A stretch of 64,000 nucleotides of DNA from Arthrobacter sp. M2012083 (GCF_000281065.1 NZ_AKKK01000047.1:1-64000), one strand, 5' to 3'. Positions 16,560-29,907 are shown, counted from the stretch's first letter. Notes: generated from the sequence alone by a model not told the origin. Made by a program: numbers and translations.

Positions 16560-16724
16560 TCCGGGGAGCCTTTCGTTGTCGGAGTTGACTGGGCCAGCGT
16601 AGGCATGGTGAGTAAACCACTGATGAAACTGCGGCAAACCGGCGGGGTGTGTCTTGCCGCAGCGGCACTCATCCGGCGTAGCAATACCTAGCTTTCTTTA
16701 GGGAAGTCAGCTAGTTTGGTGCGC

Positions 16725-17246
16725 ATGCCTCTTCGTTCCGACTGGTCCGCCCGCACGTGCAGCCTTGCCCGTGGCCTGGATGTCCTCGGCGATCCTTGGG
16801 GGAGCCTGGTCCTCCGCGAAATCTTCTTCGGCAACGGACGCTTCGACGCCATCAAGCAACGCCTTGAAGTAGCGGACAACGTCCTCAGCAAACGACTGGG
16901 CTGGCTCCTCGACGCCGGGCTACTGACCCAGCGCCCGTACCAGGACGGCGCGCGCACACGGAAGGAATACGTCCTCACCCCCAAAGGCGAGGACGCACTT
17001 CCAGTGCTCAACGCCATCATCATCTGGGCCGAGAAGCACTTGGACGCACCCAACGAGGTCTCCCATATGAAGGTCATCCACACTGACTGCGGGCAAGCCA
17101 CGTTGTCAGCGGACACGTGCACCAACTGCGGGGCCCGGCTGACCGCAGGCAACACCAGCTGGCACAGCCTCAAACGCAGCGACCACCCACTCCCACTCGC
17201 CATCGCACCCGCCACAGCTTCCCCTGAAACGGAGATCCCCGCATGA
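16725..17246 (+). CDS. HxlR family transcriptional regulator
   Basis: 173-aa MarR-like winged-helix regulator of the HxlR family, recognised by the N-terminal CSLARGLDVLGDPWGSLVLREIF and the wing region DNVLSKRLGWLLDAGLLTQR. The C-terminal third carries a CGQ...CTNCG zinc-ribbon-like element that most HxlR proteins lack; it may bind a metal. ATG 16725 is preferred; TTG 16716 and GTG 16719 are in-frame alternatives. TAGTTT lies 7 nt before the ATG, consistent with a leaderless start. The TGA overlaps the MFS gene's ATG by 4 nt, so the regulator probably controls that transporter. Confidence 0.88.
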   Translation: MPLRSDWSARTCSLARGLDVLGDPWGSLVLREIFFGNGRFDAIKQRLEVADNVLSKRLGWLLDAGLLTQRPYQDGARTRKEYVLTPKGEDALPVLNAIIIWAEKHLDAPNEVSHMKVIHTDCGQATLSADTCTNCGARLTAGNTSWHSLKRSDHPLPLAIAPATASPETEIPA

Positions 17247-18685
17247 CCGCTCCCGACGTCACCGGGGCCCCGCCCGAAAACCCCGGGACACGTGCCGGCA
17301 AAACAAGCAACGGCACAACTCCTGCCGGCAAGAACCGCCGTCTCCACCCCGCCTGGATCGTGGCCGCGGTTGCCTTTCTGGCCCTGGTTGGAGCCGCAGG
17401 ATTCCGTGCGGCGCCCGGGGTGCTCATGGTCCCGTTGCAGGAGGAATTCGGCTGGTCCACCACTGTCCTCTCCTTGGCCGTCAGCATCAACCTGGTCTTG
17501 TTCGGCTTGACGGCCCCTTTCGCAGCGGCCCTCATGGAACGCTTCGGCATCCGGAAGGTCACCTCGCTGGCGCTGTGCCTCATCGGGCTGGGCTCAGCAT
17601 TGACCGTCTTCGTGAACCAGTCCTGGCAGATCCTGCTCACCTGGGGACTACTGATTGGCTTGGGCACCGGTTCCATGGCCTTGGTCTTCGCTGCAACCAT
17701 CGCCAACACCTGGTTCGCCAAGAGCCGTGGCCTGGTCATTGGCATCCTGACCGCAGGAAGTGCCGCCGGACAGTTGGTGTTCCTGCCGTTTATCGCCGCG
17801 CTTGCCCAGAACCCGGGCTGGCGTGGCGCTTCCTTGCTCATCGCTGCCGGTGCGCTCGCAGTCGTCCCGCTGGTCCTGCGCTGGCTGCGGAACTCGCCTG
17901 CCGACGTCGGGGTCCTGCCTTACGGTGCAGAGCTGCCTCATGCCGGGAAGCAGGGGGCTGAGGAGCCTGACGCTAAAGCCGTCGACGCCGGGACAACCGC
18001 GACGACGCCGAGCCGGCCCGCCGCTCTGGCTGCGTCGCCCGGATCAGGGGATTCCCCCAATGCAGCGATCCGTGCCCTGCAGGTCCTCAAACGGGCAGCC
18101 AAAGTCCGCACGTTCTGGGCCTTGGCTGCGGGTTTCGCAATTTGTGGAGCCACCACCAACGGTCTTATCGGCACGCACTTCATTCCGTCGGCGCACGATC
18201 ACGGGATGCCGGAAACCACGGCGGCAGGTTTGTTGGCCGTCGTCGGAATCTTCGACATCGTGGGGACCATCGCGTCCGGCTGGCTGACCGACCGTTTCAA
18301 CCCCAAAGTGCTGCTGGCGGTTTACTACCAGTTCAGGGGGATCGGCCTGCTGGTGCTGCCGCTGCTGCTGGGCTCGTCCGTGGAGCCAAGCATGATCATC
18401 TTCGTGGTGGTCTATGGGCTCGACTGGGTTGCCACCGTGCCTCCCACTGCAGCTATCTGCCGCTCGGTGTTCGGTGCCGATGGTTCCGTGGTGTTCGGCT
18501 GGGTGTTCGCGGCCCACCAGCTCGGCGCTGCAGTGGCCGCCCTCCTGGCCGGGTTCATCCGCGACGCCACCGGGCACTACAACTACGCATGGCTGGGCGC
18601 AGCTGCCATGTGCACGGTGGCCGCGGTAATCAGCGCCACCATTCGCAAGGACGCCGTGAAGAAGGAACCCGTGGCAGTTGCCTGA
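17243..18685 (+). CDS. MFS transporter
   Basis: 480-aa major facilitator with about twelve transmembrane helices, a disordered, Ala/Pro-rich N-terminal tail of about 35 residues, and a long central loop at about residues 235-275. The segment LMERFGIRKVTSLALCLIG matches the cytoplasmic loop 2-3 signature region, and GWLTDRFNPKVLLAVYYQFRG its repeat in the second half. It resembles the oxalate/formate or monocarboxylate exchanger group, but the substrate is unknown. The overlap with the HxlR gene makes an operon in which the regulator likely senses the transported compound. Confidence 0.9.
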   Translation: MTAPDVTGAPPENPGTRAGKTSNGTTPAGKNRRLHPAWIVAAVAFLALVGAAGFRAAPGVLMVPLQEEFGWSTTVLSLAVSINLVLFGLTAPFAAALMERFGIRKVTSLALCLIGLGSALTVFVNQSWQILLTWGLLIGLGTGSMALVFAATIANTWFAKSRGLVIGILTAGSAAGQLVFLPFIAALAQNPGWRGASLLIAAGALAVVPLVLRWLRNSPADVGVLPYGAELPHAGKQGAEEPDAKAVDAGTTATTPSRPAALAASPGSGDSPNAAIRALQVLKRAAKVRTFWALAAGFAICGATTNGLIGTHFIPSAHDHGMPETTAAGLLAVVGIFDIVGTIASGWLTDRFNPKVLLAVYYQFRGIGLLVLPLLLGSSVEPSMIIFVVVYGLDWVATVPPTAAICRSVFGADGSVVFGWVFAAHQLGAAVAALLAGFIRDATGHYNYAWLGAAAMCTVAAVISATIRKDAVKKEPVAVA

Positions 18686-18704
18686 CAACACGATCCCCTG
18701 GAGT

Positions 18705-18767
18705 CGTTGTGAGGCCCGCTTTGCGCGTTATTCGTGCCCGAAAGCAAGCAGAGCAGGCCTCACAACG
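18705..18767. repeat. 62-nt palindromic repeat element, copy 1
   Basis: Imperfect palindrome with 12-bp terminal stem (CGTTGTGAGGCC and GGCCTCACAACG) enclosing a partly paired interior. It is repeated exactly 73 nt later and in diverged form at 53264-53325. It lies between the convergent MFS and lacZ genes and has no T-tract. Confidence 0.85.
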
Positions 18768-18777
18768 GGGGTGCATT

Positions 18778-18840
18778 CGTTGTGAGGCCCGCTTTGCGCG
18801 TTATTCGTGCCCGAAAGCAAGCAGAGCAGGCCTCACAACG
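18778..18840. repeat. 62-nt palindromic repeat element, copy 2
   Basis: Exact second copy of the element at 18705-18767, in the same orientation, separated by 10 nt. It ends 5 nt before the stop codon of the convergent lacZ gene, so it could form the 3' end of both flanking transcripts. Confidence 0.85.
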
Positions 18841-18845
18841 GGAGC

Positions 18846-22836
<3,991 letters not shown>

Positions 22837-22840
<4 letters not shown>

Positions 22841-23796
22841 GAGGACTTCCTGTTCGTCAGTGCGAGGAAGGCGAAGGAAAGGGCAAACGCGGCCACGGCG
22901 ATGATGACCGACTGGGCTGCTGCGACGTTGTAGTCGTTGTAGGCAAAGGCAGTTGTGTAGGCGCTGAGGTTGGGCGTGTATTGGCTGTCGATAGCCGGCG
23001 CCACGGTCTTGAGGACTTGCGCCTCAGCGAAGAGTTGCAGGGTTCCGATGATGGAGAACACAGTGGTGAGCAGGAGGGCCGGACGAATCAGTGGGAGCTG
23101 GATGCTCCGGGCGACGCGCCACGTGGTGGCACCATCCACTTTGGCTGCCTCGTAGAGTTCCACCGGGATGGCTTTCAGCTGCGCCACGATGATCAGCATG
23201 TTGTAGCCCGTGTAGCTCCAGGTGACGATGTTCGCGATGGACCACAGCACGCTGTTCGCGCCGAGGAAATCCGGGGTCAGGCCCACAACCTTGGCGACGT
23301 CAAACAGCGGGCTGAGGCCGGGCACGTACAGGAAGGACCACAGGATGGTGGCGATGACGCCCGGCACGCCGTAGGGGAGGAAGTAGGCGGCGCGGAAGAA
23401 GCCGGGCCATTTTGCCGAGGCCGATTCGAGCATGAGGGCCAACGCCGTGCAGAGGACGATCATGACGGGCACCTGCACTACGCCGAACAGCAGCATTCGG
23501 CCGATGGAGGCGACGAAGCTGCCGTCGGCAAGTGCTTGGGCGTAGTTGCTGAAACCGGCGAATTCGCTGGTGACGCCTGCCTCACCGAAGAGTCCGCTGC
23601 GGGTCACTTTGGTGAAGCTGGACATGATGGCCACAACAATGGGCAGCAAGAAGGTGAGGACAAAGAGTCCCAGGAATGGGGCGAGCAGGAGCCAGGGCGC
23701 GCGTGCTGCGGCGCCCGCGCGCTTGCCGGAGCTCTTGCCGGGGCGGCTGGTTCCGGCGGAGCGCTGGGCGGTGGGTGCGGTGCGGGTGGTGGTCAT
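22837..23796 (-). CDS. Carbohydrate ABC importer permease (MalF/LacF type)
   Basis: 319-aa CUT1-class permease with six helices and the EAA loop ELYEAAKVDGATTWRVARSI. The open frame runs to 23949, but the ATG at 23796 is the real start: AAGGAAACGGC precedes it and it overlaps the binding-protein stop by 4 nt (ATGA). It forms the transmembrane pore of the beta-galactoside importer with the next permease. Confidence 0.93.
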
Positions 23797-25127
23797 GCCG
23801 TTTCCTTCCGGATACTGAGGCCCTTGTTCTTGAAAACGGTCATGATTTGCTGCTCCGAGGCGGCAACGGAGTCCACCAATGAGGTCCCGAAGGCTTTCTT
23901 GCGGAAGCCGTCGCTGAGGATGTTGAAAGACTGCTGGGTTACAGGCCACCAGGACCAGTCAGGGTTCTGCTGTTTGGTAGCGGGGACGAAAACTTCCTCG
24001 TTGTAGCGCTGGCCGCCGAAGAATGCCGACGGTTGCTGCCGCTCCGTGCCGATGAACCCGGGGTTGGGCGACCAGCCGATGCCGCTGTTCTTGATCTGGG
24101 CGTCGATTCCCTCTGCGGACGTGGTCAGCCATACCGCAAACTCGACTGCTTCCTTGGGATGCTTGCTGTTGGCCAGGACTGCTGCCGTTGAACCGCCGAG
24201 ATAGCTTGAGCCGAAGCCTGTATCGCCCCACGTGGGCATCGGTGCTGCACGCCACTTTCCTTCGGAGCCGCTGACACCCTGAACCAAGGCATCACCCCAG
24301 CTGCCGGTGATGGTCGAGGCAATCCCGCCCTTGGCGGCAGCCGCAAACCAGCCGGGGGAGAAGGCTCCGTACGCTGTGGTGACGAGGTCGTCGTCGATCG
24401 CTTTGTCGAAGAAACGCGCGGTGTTGAGCGTGGCCTCGTCGGTCATGTTGATGACCCAGCCGTCCTCCTCCGGGCGCAACCATTGCGCGCCGGCCTGCCC
24501 CGCGAAAGAGGCAAACGGAGAGGCATCACTGATAGGGAAACAGTCCAGGTAGCTGTCCACGGAGCGAAGTTCGGCGGCCAGCGCAGCCCATTCGTCCCAG
24601 GTTTTCGGAGCGGCTCCGCCCACTTTGTCCAGGACGGCCGGTTGGTAGAACATGCCCATGGGCCCGGCGTCCTGGGGGATACCGTAGATACCCCCGGTGT
24701 AACTGACCTGCTTCCACAAGGTGGGGTCGTACAAGTGGGCGTGATCTTCGGCGCCGTAGCGGGATACATCCACCAGGCCGTTGACCAGCATGAACTCCGG
24801 GATGGAGCGGAACTCCACCTGCGCCAGGTCCGGTCCGCCTCCTGCTGCCAGGGCCGAGTAGAGCTTCTGATATCCGCCGGAGTTGCCGCCCGGGATCCAC
24901 ACCACGTCCACGTGGATGTTCGGATTGGCTGCATTCCAGACGTCGGCAACCTTCTGGAAATCCTTGAGCCAAGCCCAGTAGGTCAGTCGCACGGGCTCGC
25001 CGGCGGCGGGGATGGTTGGTGCAGCGTTGACGGACTGCGTTCCGGGAGTAGCGCACCCGGCCAGCAAGCCCATGGCTGCTGTTCCCAGGCCTGCGCCCAG
25101 AAGTTGTCTTCGCGTGAATGGGGTCAT
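23793..25127 (-). CDS. Sugar-binding lipoprotein of ABC importer
   Basis: 444-aa extracellular solute-binding protein, family 1. The N terminus TRRQLLGAGLGTAAMGLLAGC combines a twin-Arg pattern with a lipobox (LAGC), so the mature protein is a lipid-anchored, probably Tat-exported binding protein. The mature part contains LTYWAWLKDFQKVADVWN and NIHVDVVWIPGG, typical of sugar-binding proteins. GAAGG stands about 5 nt before the ATG. It is the first gene of the importer-lacZ operon, so the ligand is most likely a beta-galactoside. Confidence 0.92.
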   Translation of the reverse strand: MTPFTRRQLLGAGLGTAAMGLLAGCATPGTQSVNAAPTIPAAGEPVRLTYWAWLKDFQKVADVWNAANPNIHVDVVWIPGGNSGGYQKLYSALAAGGGPDLAQVEFRSIPEFMLVNGLVDVSRYGAEDHAHLYDPTLWKQVSYTGGIYGIPQDAGPMGMFYQPAVLDKVGGAAPKTWDEWAALAAELRSVDSYLDCFPISDASPFASFAGQAGAQWLRPEEDGWVINMTDEATLNTARFFDKAIDDDLVTTAYGAFSPGWFAAAAKGGIASTITGSWGDALVQGVSGSEGKWRAAPMPTWGDTGFGSSYLGGSTAAVLANSKHPKEAVEFAVWLTTSAEGIDAQIKNSGIGWSPNPGFIGTERQQPSAFFGGQRYNEEVFVPATKQQNPDWSWWPVTQQSFNILSDGFRKKAFGTSLVDSVAASEQQIMTVFKNKGLSIRKETA

Positions 25128-25215
25128 GAGCCTTCACCTCTTCGTGTCAGGTTTGACGATGACGCGGGCTTGGATTCGAGGGTCCCGCCGCGGCAAGTGT
25201 GACCACGGTAACAGA

Positions 25216-25239
25216 AAATTCGAGTACCCACTCGAATTT
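25216..25239. promoter_or_regulatory. TetR operator in the lac-like divergent region
   Basis: Perfect inverted repeat AAATTCGAGT-ACCC-ACTCGAATTT, 10 bp per arm with a 4-nt spacer, in the 150-bp gap between the TetR gene and the importer operon. It sits immediately upstream of the expected -35 zone of the TetR promoter (-10 TACACT at 25264-25269) and can control both directions. Confidence 0.82.
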
Positions 25240-25277
25240 CATAATGAAGCCGTAACACGCATGTACACTGGCTAGCC

Positions 25278-25898
25278 ATGACCACAAAGGACGTGGGCCG
25301 CGCAGCGCGGCGGGGCCCCTATGCGAAATCGGAAGAACGGCGCCGGACCATCCTGGACGCTGCCCATGAGGTGTTTGCCGCCCATGGCTATCGTGGTGGA
25401 TCCCTCCAGGACGTTGCCGACAAGGTGGGACTGAGCCAAACCAGCCTGCTGCACTATTTCCCGTCCAAGCGCGATCTTCTGATGGCAGTCCTGGAGCGCC
25501 GCGACGAAATCACCGGCGATGCCTTCCCGGACGACATGGAAGATGGCTTGGTTGACTCGGTGATCCGAACGGCGCTCTTCAACGAGAACATCCCGGGCGT
25601 GGTTGAGTTGTACACCGTTCTGTGCGCGGAGTCGGTCACCGATTCGCACCCGGGGCGGGTTTACTTCACCGAACGATTCGAACGTCTCCGCAAGAGCTAC
25701 GCGCGGCGGTTTGCCGAGCTGGCCGCGGAGGGCAGGCTCCGCCCCGGCGTCGATCCCGATGAAGCCGCCATGTCCCTGGTTGCCCTGTGGGACGGGCTTC
25801 AAACGCAATGGCTGCTGGCCCCCGAGGAGGTGGACGTGGTCAAGGGCCTGCGTGGCTACTTCAACTTAGTGGTCCTCCCCGAACCCTCACCCAATTAG
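25278..25898 (+). CDS. TetR family regulator of the galactoside cluster
   Basis: 206-aa TetR-type repressor. The DNA-binding domain reads SEERRRTILDAAHEVFAAHG, then SLQDVADKVGLSQTSLLHYF and PSKRDLLMAVL. The C-terminal domain, with a hydrophobic core and GVDPDEAAMSLVALWDGLQ, resembles the TetR_C group found in sugar- and beta-glucoside-linked regulators of actinobacteria. It is divergent from the binding protein-permease-lacZ operon and a palindromic operator lies between them, so it most likely represses that operon until a sugar binds. TACACT ends 8 nt before the ATG and there is no Shine-Dalgarno. Confidence 0.9.
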   Translation: MTTKDVGRAARRGPYAKSEERRRTILDAAHEVFAAHGYRGGSLQDVADKVGLSQTSLLHYFPSKRDLLMAVLERRDEITGDAFPDDMEDGLVDSVIRTALFNENIPGVVELYTVLCAESVTDSHPGRVYFTERFERLRKSYARRFAELAAEGRLRPGVDPDEAAMSLVALWDGLQTQWLLAPEEVDVVKGLRGYFNLVVLPEPSPN

Positions 25899-25909
25899 CT
25901 CGCATTTCA

Positions 25910-25935
25910 GGTCGTTCTCAAACCTGGAAACGACC
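25910..25935. repeat. Inverted repeat between convergent genes
   Basis: GGTCGTT (25910-25916) pairs with AACGACC (25929-25935); a second register pairs CAGG with CCTG inside it. It lies in the 60-nt gap between the convergent TetR and acyl-CoA dehydrogenase genes and has no T-tract. Confidence 0.5.
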
Positions 25936-25958
25936 CCATCTGCCAGTTGGTTGGCTGG

Positions 25959-27134
25959 CTAGCCGCGGAAGGCCCCAATACCCGTGATGTGCTGCCCCAG
26001 GATCAGGGTGTGAACCTCGTCGGTGCCTTCATAAGTCCGCACTGACTCCAGGTTGTTGGCGTGCCGCAGTGGCGAGTAATCCAGTGTGACGCCGTTACCG
26101 CCCAGGATGGTGCGGGCCTCTCGGGCGATTTTGATGGCCTCGCGGACGTTGTTCAGTTTGCCCATGGAAATCTGTTGGGGCTGAAGGTGGCCGGCGTCCT
26201 TCAAACGACCCAGGTGAAGGGCCAGCATGGTGCCTTTCTGGATCTCCACCAGCATGTTCACCAGTTTCTCCTGCGTCAACTGGTAGCCGGCCAGCGGGCG
26301 GCCGAACTGGAGGCGCTCGCCGGCGTACTCGAGCGCGGCTTCGTACGAGTCCCGGGCAGCTCCCATGGCACCCCACGCGATACCGTAGCGCGCCTCGTTC
26401 AAGCAGGAGAACGGCCCTCTAAGTCCAAGGGCACCCGGGAGGAGGGCCTCAGGACCCAGCCTCACGCCGTCGAACTTTACATCGCACTGAACCGAAGCGC
26501 GCATGGAGAGCTTCGGCTCGATGGGTGTCGCGGACACGCCGGGCGTTCCGGCTGGAACAACGAACCCGCGGATTCCGTCCTCGGTGTTTGCCCACACCAC
26601 CATGACGTCCGCCATTGACGCGAGGCCGATCCAGCGCTTGGCCCCGTCCAGGACCCATCCATCGGTGGTTTCACGGGCAAGGGTTGTCATGGAAGACGGG
26701 TCCGACCCCGCCGTCGGCTCCGTCAGGGCAAAGCAGCCGATCAGCTCGCCCGCAGCCATCCGCGGCAGCCACTGCTCTTTCTGCTCCTCCGAGCCCCACT
26801 TATGGATCGCGGTCATGGCCAAGGAGCCCTGCACGGAGACGAAGGTGCGGATCCCCGAATCGCCGGCTTCCAGTTCCATTGCCGCAAGGCCATATTCGAC
26901 GGCGGTCCTGCCGGGACAGCCGTAACCCTCCAGATGCATGCCCAAGACACCGAGCTCGCCCAACTCCGGGGCGAGCTCGCGCGGGAAGTGAGCGTCCTCG
27001 TACCAGCGCGCGATGTTCGGACGGATCCGTTGCGCGGTGTAGTCGCGGACCCGGTCGCGGAGGGCCAGCTCGTCCGCAGTCAGCAGGGAATCGAGGGCAA
27101 GGACGTCGGAGGTGTTCGTCGTTGAATCGCTCAT
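25959..27134 (-). CDS. Acyl-CoA dehydrogenase, glutaryl-CoA dehydrogenase-like
   Basis: 391-aa FAD enzyme. The closest family appears to be glutaryl-CoA dehydrogenase: the VEYGLAAMELEAGDSGIRTFVSVQ region, the GIAWGAMGAA segment and the catalytic Glu in SVRTYEGTDEVHTLILG (about residue 371) are those of this group. FAD-binding FALTEPTAGSDPSSM and WVLDGAKRWIG are present. It would act in lysine/tryptophan or aromatic acid degradation, producing crotonyl-CoA, but no partner pathway gene is nearby. TAGGAT ends 6 nt before the ATG, with no Shine-Dalgarno, so the transcript is probably leaderless. Confidence 0.87.
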   Translation of the reverse strand: MSDSTTNTSDVLALDSLLTADELALRDRVRDYTAQRIRPNIARWYEDAHFPRELAPELGELGVLGMHLEGYGCPGRTAVEYGLAAMELEAGDSGIRTFVSVQGSLAMTAIHKWGSEEQKEQWLPRMAAGELIGCFALTEPTAGSDPSSMTTLARETTDGWVLDGAKRWIGLASMADVMVVWANTEDGIRGFVVPAGTPGVSATPIEPKLSMRASVQCDVKFDGVRLGPEALLPGALGLRGPFSCLNEARYGIAWGAMGAARDSYEAALEYAGERLQFGRPLAGYQLTQEKLVNMLVEIQKGTMLALHLGRLKDAGHLQPQQISMGKLNNVREAIKIAREARTILGGNGVTLDYSPLRHANNLESVRTYEGTDEVHTLILGQHITGIGAFRG

Positions 27135-27176
27135 TCCAGCATCCTAGGTGGCTAACCCGCAGGCCGGCAGCACAGC

Positions 27177-28703
27177 CTACTCGCCGCGGACCGCCCCAAC
27201 GTCTGCGCGTTCACCTGTGAAGTAGCCACGGGTGGAGGGTGCGAAGCGGCACACCACGGCCAAAACGACGCCCAGGGCCAGCAGCAGCACGCCGCTGACG
27301 AACGCACCGCCAATGCCGAAGATCTGGGTGTCACCGTAGGCCGGGTCCCACATCTGGACTGCAGAGATGAAGAACGCCACCGTGAGGGACAGCGCCCCGA
27401 GGAACGGCAGGATGCCTCGGAACCACAGGTTGCGGGCGGAATCCCGGAGCGTAGAGCGGAAGAACCATACGCAGGAGAAGCCCGTCAGTGCGTAGTAGAA
27501 CGCGATGAACAGGCTGATGGCGCTGATGGAGTCCGAGAGCAGGTTTTCGCTGAGGAAGCTCATGGCCACGTAGTAGACCACGGCCACCGCACCCATCACC
27601 TGGGTGGAGAAGCCCGGCGTCATGAAGCGCTCGTGGACCTTGCCGAATCGGGGCGGCAGCGCACCGTGGACGCCCATGGACAGGGTTCCGCGGGCAGTCG
27701 GGAGGATGGTGGTCTGTGTGGAGGACAGGACGGATGCCAGCACAGCCACGATGATCAGCCAGCCCCAAGGGCCCAACACAACGTCCTTCATGGCCAGGAA
27801 GACGTCGTCCTGGTTGGCCTCGTTGCCCAGCCCGATACCGTCGGTACCGATCGTGGCGTACATCATCACCAAAAGGGCCACGGATACGTAGATCGCCACC
27901 AGGACAGAGGCCGAAATCACGGCGCCACGGCCGGGGGTCTTGGCCGGGTTTTCCGTCTCTTCGTTCAGCGCAAGGCACGTGTCCCAGCCCCAATAAATGA
28001 ACAGTGCCAGCAGGACACCATGGACCACGGCGCCGGGGTCGGCAAAGGCGCCGGCCGGGTTGAACCACTCGAAGTCGAAGGCCTGTCCTTCAGGCGCTCC
28101 ACCGGCGATCCGGAAGACGATGGCCACCGCGAAGATTCCCAGCGAGATGTACTGGATATAGGTCAGGGTGCGTTGGACGTGCTCGCCCAGCCGGATTCCG
28201 CGATGGTTCACATAGGTCATGAACACGATGAAGAGCACGCCGGTGGCGGTCACCAGCCAGGTGTTGTCGGCCAGGGAGCCGTCCCCGATCAGCAGCCACA
28301 GATACTTGCCTGCGATTTGCGCCAGGTTTGCCAGTACCACCACGCCTGCGAGGGCTACGCCCCAGCCGCCCAACCATCCGGCCCACGGCCCGAAGGCCTT
28401 CCGGGCCCAGAAGAACGTAGTGCCGCAGTCGGGCATGGCGCTGTTGAGCTCACGGAATGCGTAGGCAATGAACAGCACCGGGATGAAGCCGAGGATCAGA
28501 ATCAGGGGAGTGTAGTTGCCGTTGACCGCGACAATGAGGCCCAGCGTGGCCGCCAGCGAGTAGACGGGTGCGGTGGACGCAAGGCCCAGCATGACGGAGT
28601 CGCCCAGGTCAAGGATCCCGGCGTGGAGGCCCTTGGAAGGTACGACGGCGGTACGGTCGCCGCCCGCTGAGCCGCCACCCGGCGTCGAAATTTCAGTGCT
28701 CAT
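27177..28703 (-). CDS. APC family amino acid / polyamine permease
   Basis: 508-aa amino acid-polyamine-organocation transporter with about twelve helices. The first helix has the unwound TM1 pattern LGLASTAPVYSLAATLGLIV, and TFFWARKAFGPWAGWLGGWG follows as TM3 context. The start at 28703 is set by GGAG upstream and by the 4-nt overlap (ATGA) with the preceding ATP-grasp gene; the open frame to 28820 is not used. As the last gene of the YgiB-YgiC-like operon, it may import the amine or amino acid that the ligase uses. That link is inferred from order alone. Confidence 0.9.
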   Translation of the reverse strand: MSTEISTPGGGSAGGDRTAVVPSKGLHAGILDLGDSVMLGLASTAPVYSLAATLGLIVAVNGNYTPLILILGFIPVLFIAYAFRELNSAMPDCGTTFFWARKAFGPWAGWLGGWGVALAGVVVLANLAQIAGKYLWLLIGDGSLADNTWLVTATGVLFIVFMTYVNHRGIRLGEHVQRTLTYIQYISLGIFAVAIVFRIAGGAPEGQAFDFEWFNPAGAFADPGAVVHGVLLALFIYWGWDTCLALNEETENPAKTPGRGAVISASVLVAIYVSVALLVMMYATIGTDGIGLGNEANQDDVFLAMKDVVLGPWGWLIIVAVLASVLSSTQTTILPTARGTLSMGVHGALPPRFGKVHERFMTPGFSTQVMGAVAVVYYVAMSFLSENLLSDSISAISLFIAFYYALTGFSCVWFFRSTLRDSARNLWFRGILPFLGALSLTVAFFISAVQMWDPAYGDTQIFGIGGAFVSGVLLLALGVVLAVVCRFAPSTRGYFTGERADVGAVRGE

Positions 28704-29905
28704 AGTGCAGCTCCGTAGGAAGTAGCAGGGGGCGCGACAGGCGCCGGGGCGTCGATGGTGTTGGGGACAAAGCGGCAGAAGTAGTCCGTGATGGGTCCGT
28801 CGGATTCGCGGATGCCGCACCCCACGGATTCGCCATCCACTACCCAGAGACCCAGGACGGGATGGTTCCCGTCAAAGTCGGGGAGGGAATGGTACTGCTG
28901 GAAGCACCAGCCTTCGCGCCCGTAACCACCGGGCTGCTGGATTTCGATGCCCGGGGCATGAATGCGGATGTTGTCGCCCTCACGTCCGTGCAGTGGCTTG
29001 GCCACCCATTCCTTGAGGGGACCTGGATCGCCGAGGTAGGCGGGAAGCAGGTTCTCGTGGTTGGGGTAGAGATGCCATAGCGCGGCCAGCAAGGCTTTGT
29101 TGGACAGCAGCATCTTCCACGCCGGCTCAACCCAGCGGGGGTTGTGGGCGCGCTGAAGGAGGCGGTGTCCGAACGGCTCCTTCATCATCAGTTCCCATGG
29201 GTACAGCTTGAACATGGTGCTGATCATGAAATTGTCCAGGTCCACGAACCGGTTCAGGTTGGGGTCCCAGCCAATATCGGACATGTTGATGCCAATGGTT
29301 GTCCACCCGCCTTGGCTTGCTACATCGCGCATGTAGGCCGCAGTCATCCAGTCCTCGCCGGATTCCTCCGCCTCCGAGTGGGCAACGTGCAGGGTGCTCA
29401 TGCCGGTACGGAACTGCAGCTTCTTCCACTGACGGATCAGGGCCTCGTGGATTCCGTTCCACTGGTCCTTCTCCGGGAAAACGTCCTGCAGCCAGAACCA
29501 TTGGGCTACGGAGGCTTCAATCAGTCCGGTGGGGGTATCGGCGTTGTACTCCAGCATCTTGGCCGGACCGCCCTTGCCGTCATAGATGAAGTCGAAACGA
29601 CCGTAAATGTCCATGTCGGCGGCCAACAGTGATTCGCCGGCGAGTTCCAACGCCTGCTGCCCGATGCCGATATCGCCCATGGCCCCGGTGGCCAGGTACT
29701 TCGCGGCCTCCAAGCACATGATGTGCATGTCCTCGGCCGTCTTCTCGAGGGTTTCCACCTCGTCCATGGTGAATTCGTAGTACGCCGATTCGTTCCAGTA
29801 TTCGATTTTCCGGCCATCGGGCATGGTGGTAGTGGAAAATACCAGGCCCTGTTCTTCGATCTTTTGCTTCCAGTCCGGCCTGGGCTCGGAGGGCAGTCGA
29901 CGCAC
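28700..29905 (-). CDS. Glutathionylspermidine synthase-like ATP-grasp ligase (YgiC/YjfC family)
   Basis: 401-aa ATP-grasp amide ligase homologous to the C-terminal synthetase domain of glutathionylspermidine synthase; the amidase domain is absent, as in E. coli YgiC and YjfC. Diagnostic stretches are MLEYNADTPTGLIEASVAQW and the C-terminal GESVGCGIRESDGPITDYFC followed by RFVPN. The GTG at 29905 is chosen from GGGAGG 6 nt upstream; the frame open to 30139 overlaps the gene before it and is not used. Family members may join a peptide or amino acid to an amine using ATP. Actinobacteria mostly use mycothiol, so glutathione is an unlikely substrate. Encoded between the YgiB-like protein and the APC permease. 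Confidence 0.9.
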   Translation of the reverse strand: MRRLPSEPRPDWKQKIEEQGLVFSTTTMPDGRKIEYWNESAYYEFTMDEVETLEKTAEDMHIMCLEAAKYLATGAMGDIGIGQQALELAGESLLAADMDIYGRFDFIYDGKGGPAKMLEYNADTPTGLIEASVAQWFWLQDVFPEKDQWNGIHEALIRQWKKLQFRTGMSTLHVAHSEAEESGEDWMTAAYMRDVASQGGWTTIGINMSDIGWDPNLNRFVDLDNFMISTMFKLYPWELMMKEPFGHRLLQRAHNPRWVEPAWKMLLSNKALLAALWHLYPNHENLLPAYLGDPGPLKEWVAKPLHGREGDNIRIHAPGIEIQQPGGYGREGWCFQQYHSLPDFDGNHPVLGLWVVDGESVGCGIRESDGPITDYFCRFVPNTIDAPAPVAPPATSYGAAL

Positions 29906-29907
29906 GC

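Noticed and set aside
18705..18840. Two exact repeats with a 10-nt spacer as a minimal CRISPR array
   Set aside because: Only two copies, repeats of 62 nt with a 10-nt spacer are far from CRISPR dimensions, no cas genes, and a third diverged copy lies elsewhere alone.
23796..23949. N-terminal extension of the first galactoside permease
   Set aside because: The extension overlaps the binding-protein gene and lacks a ribosome site, whereas ATG 23796 has a strong one and a 4-nt overlap with the upstream stop.
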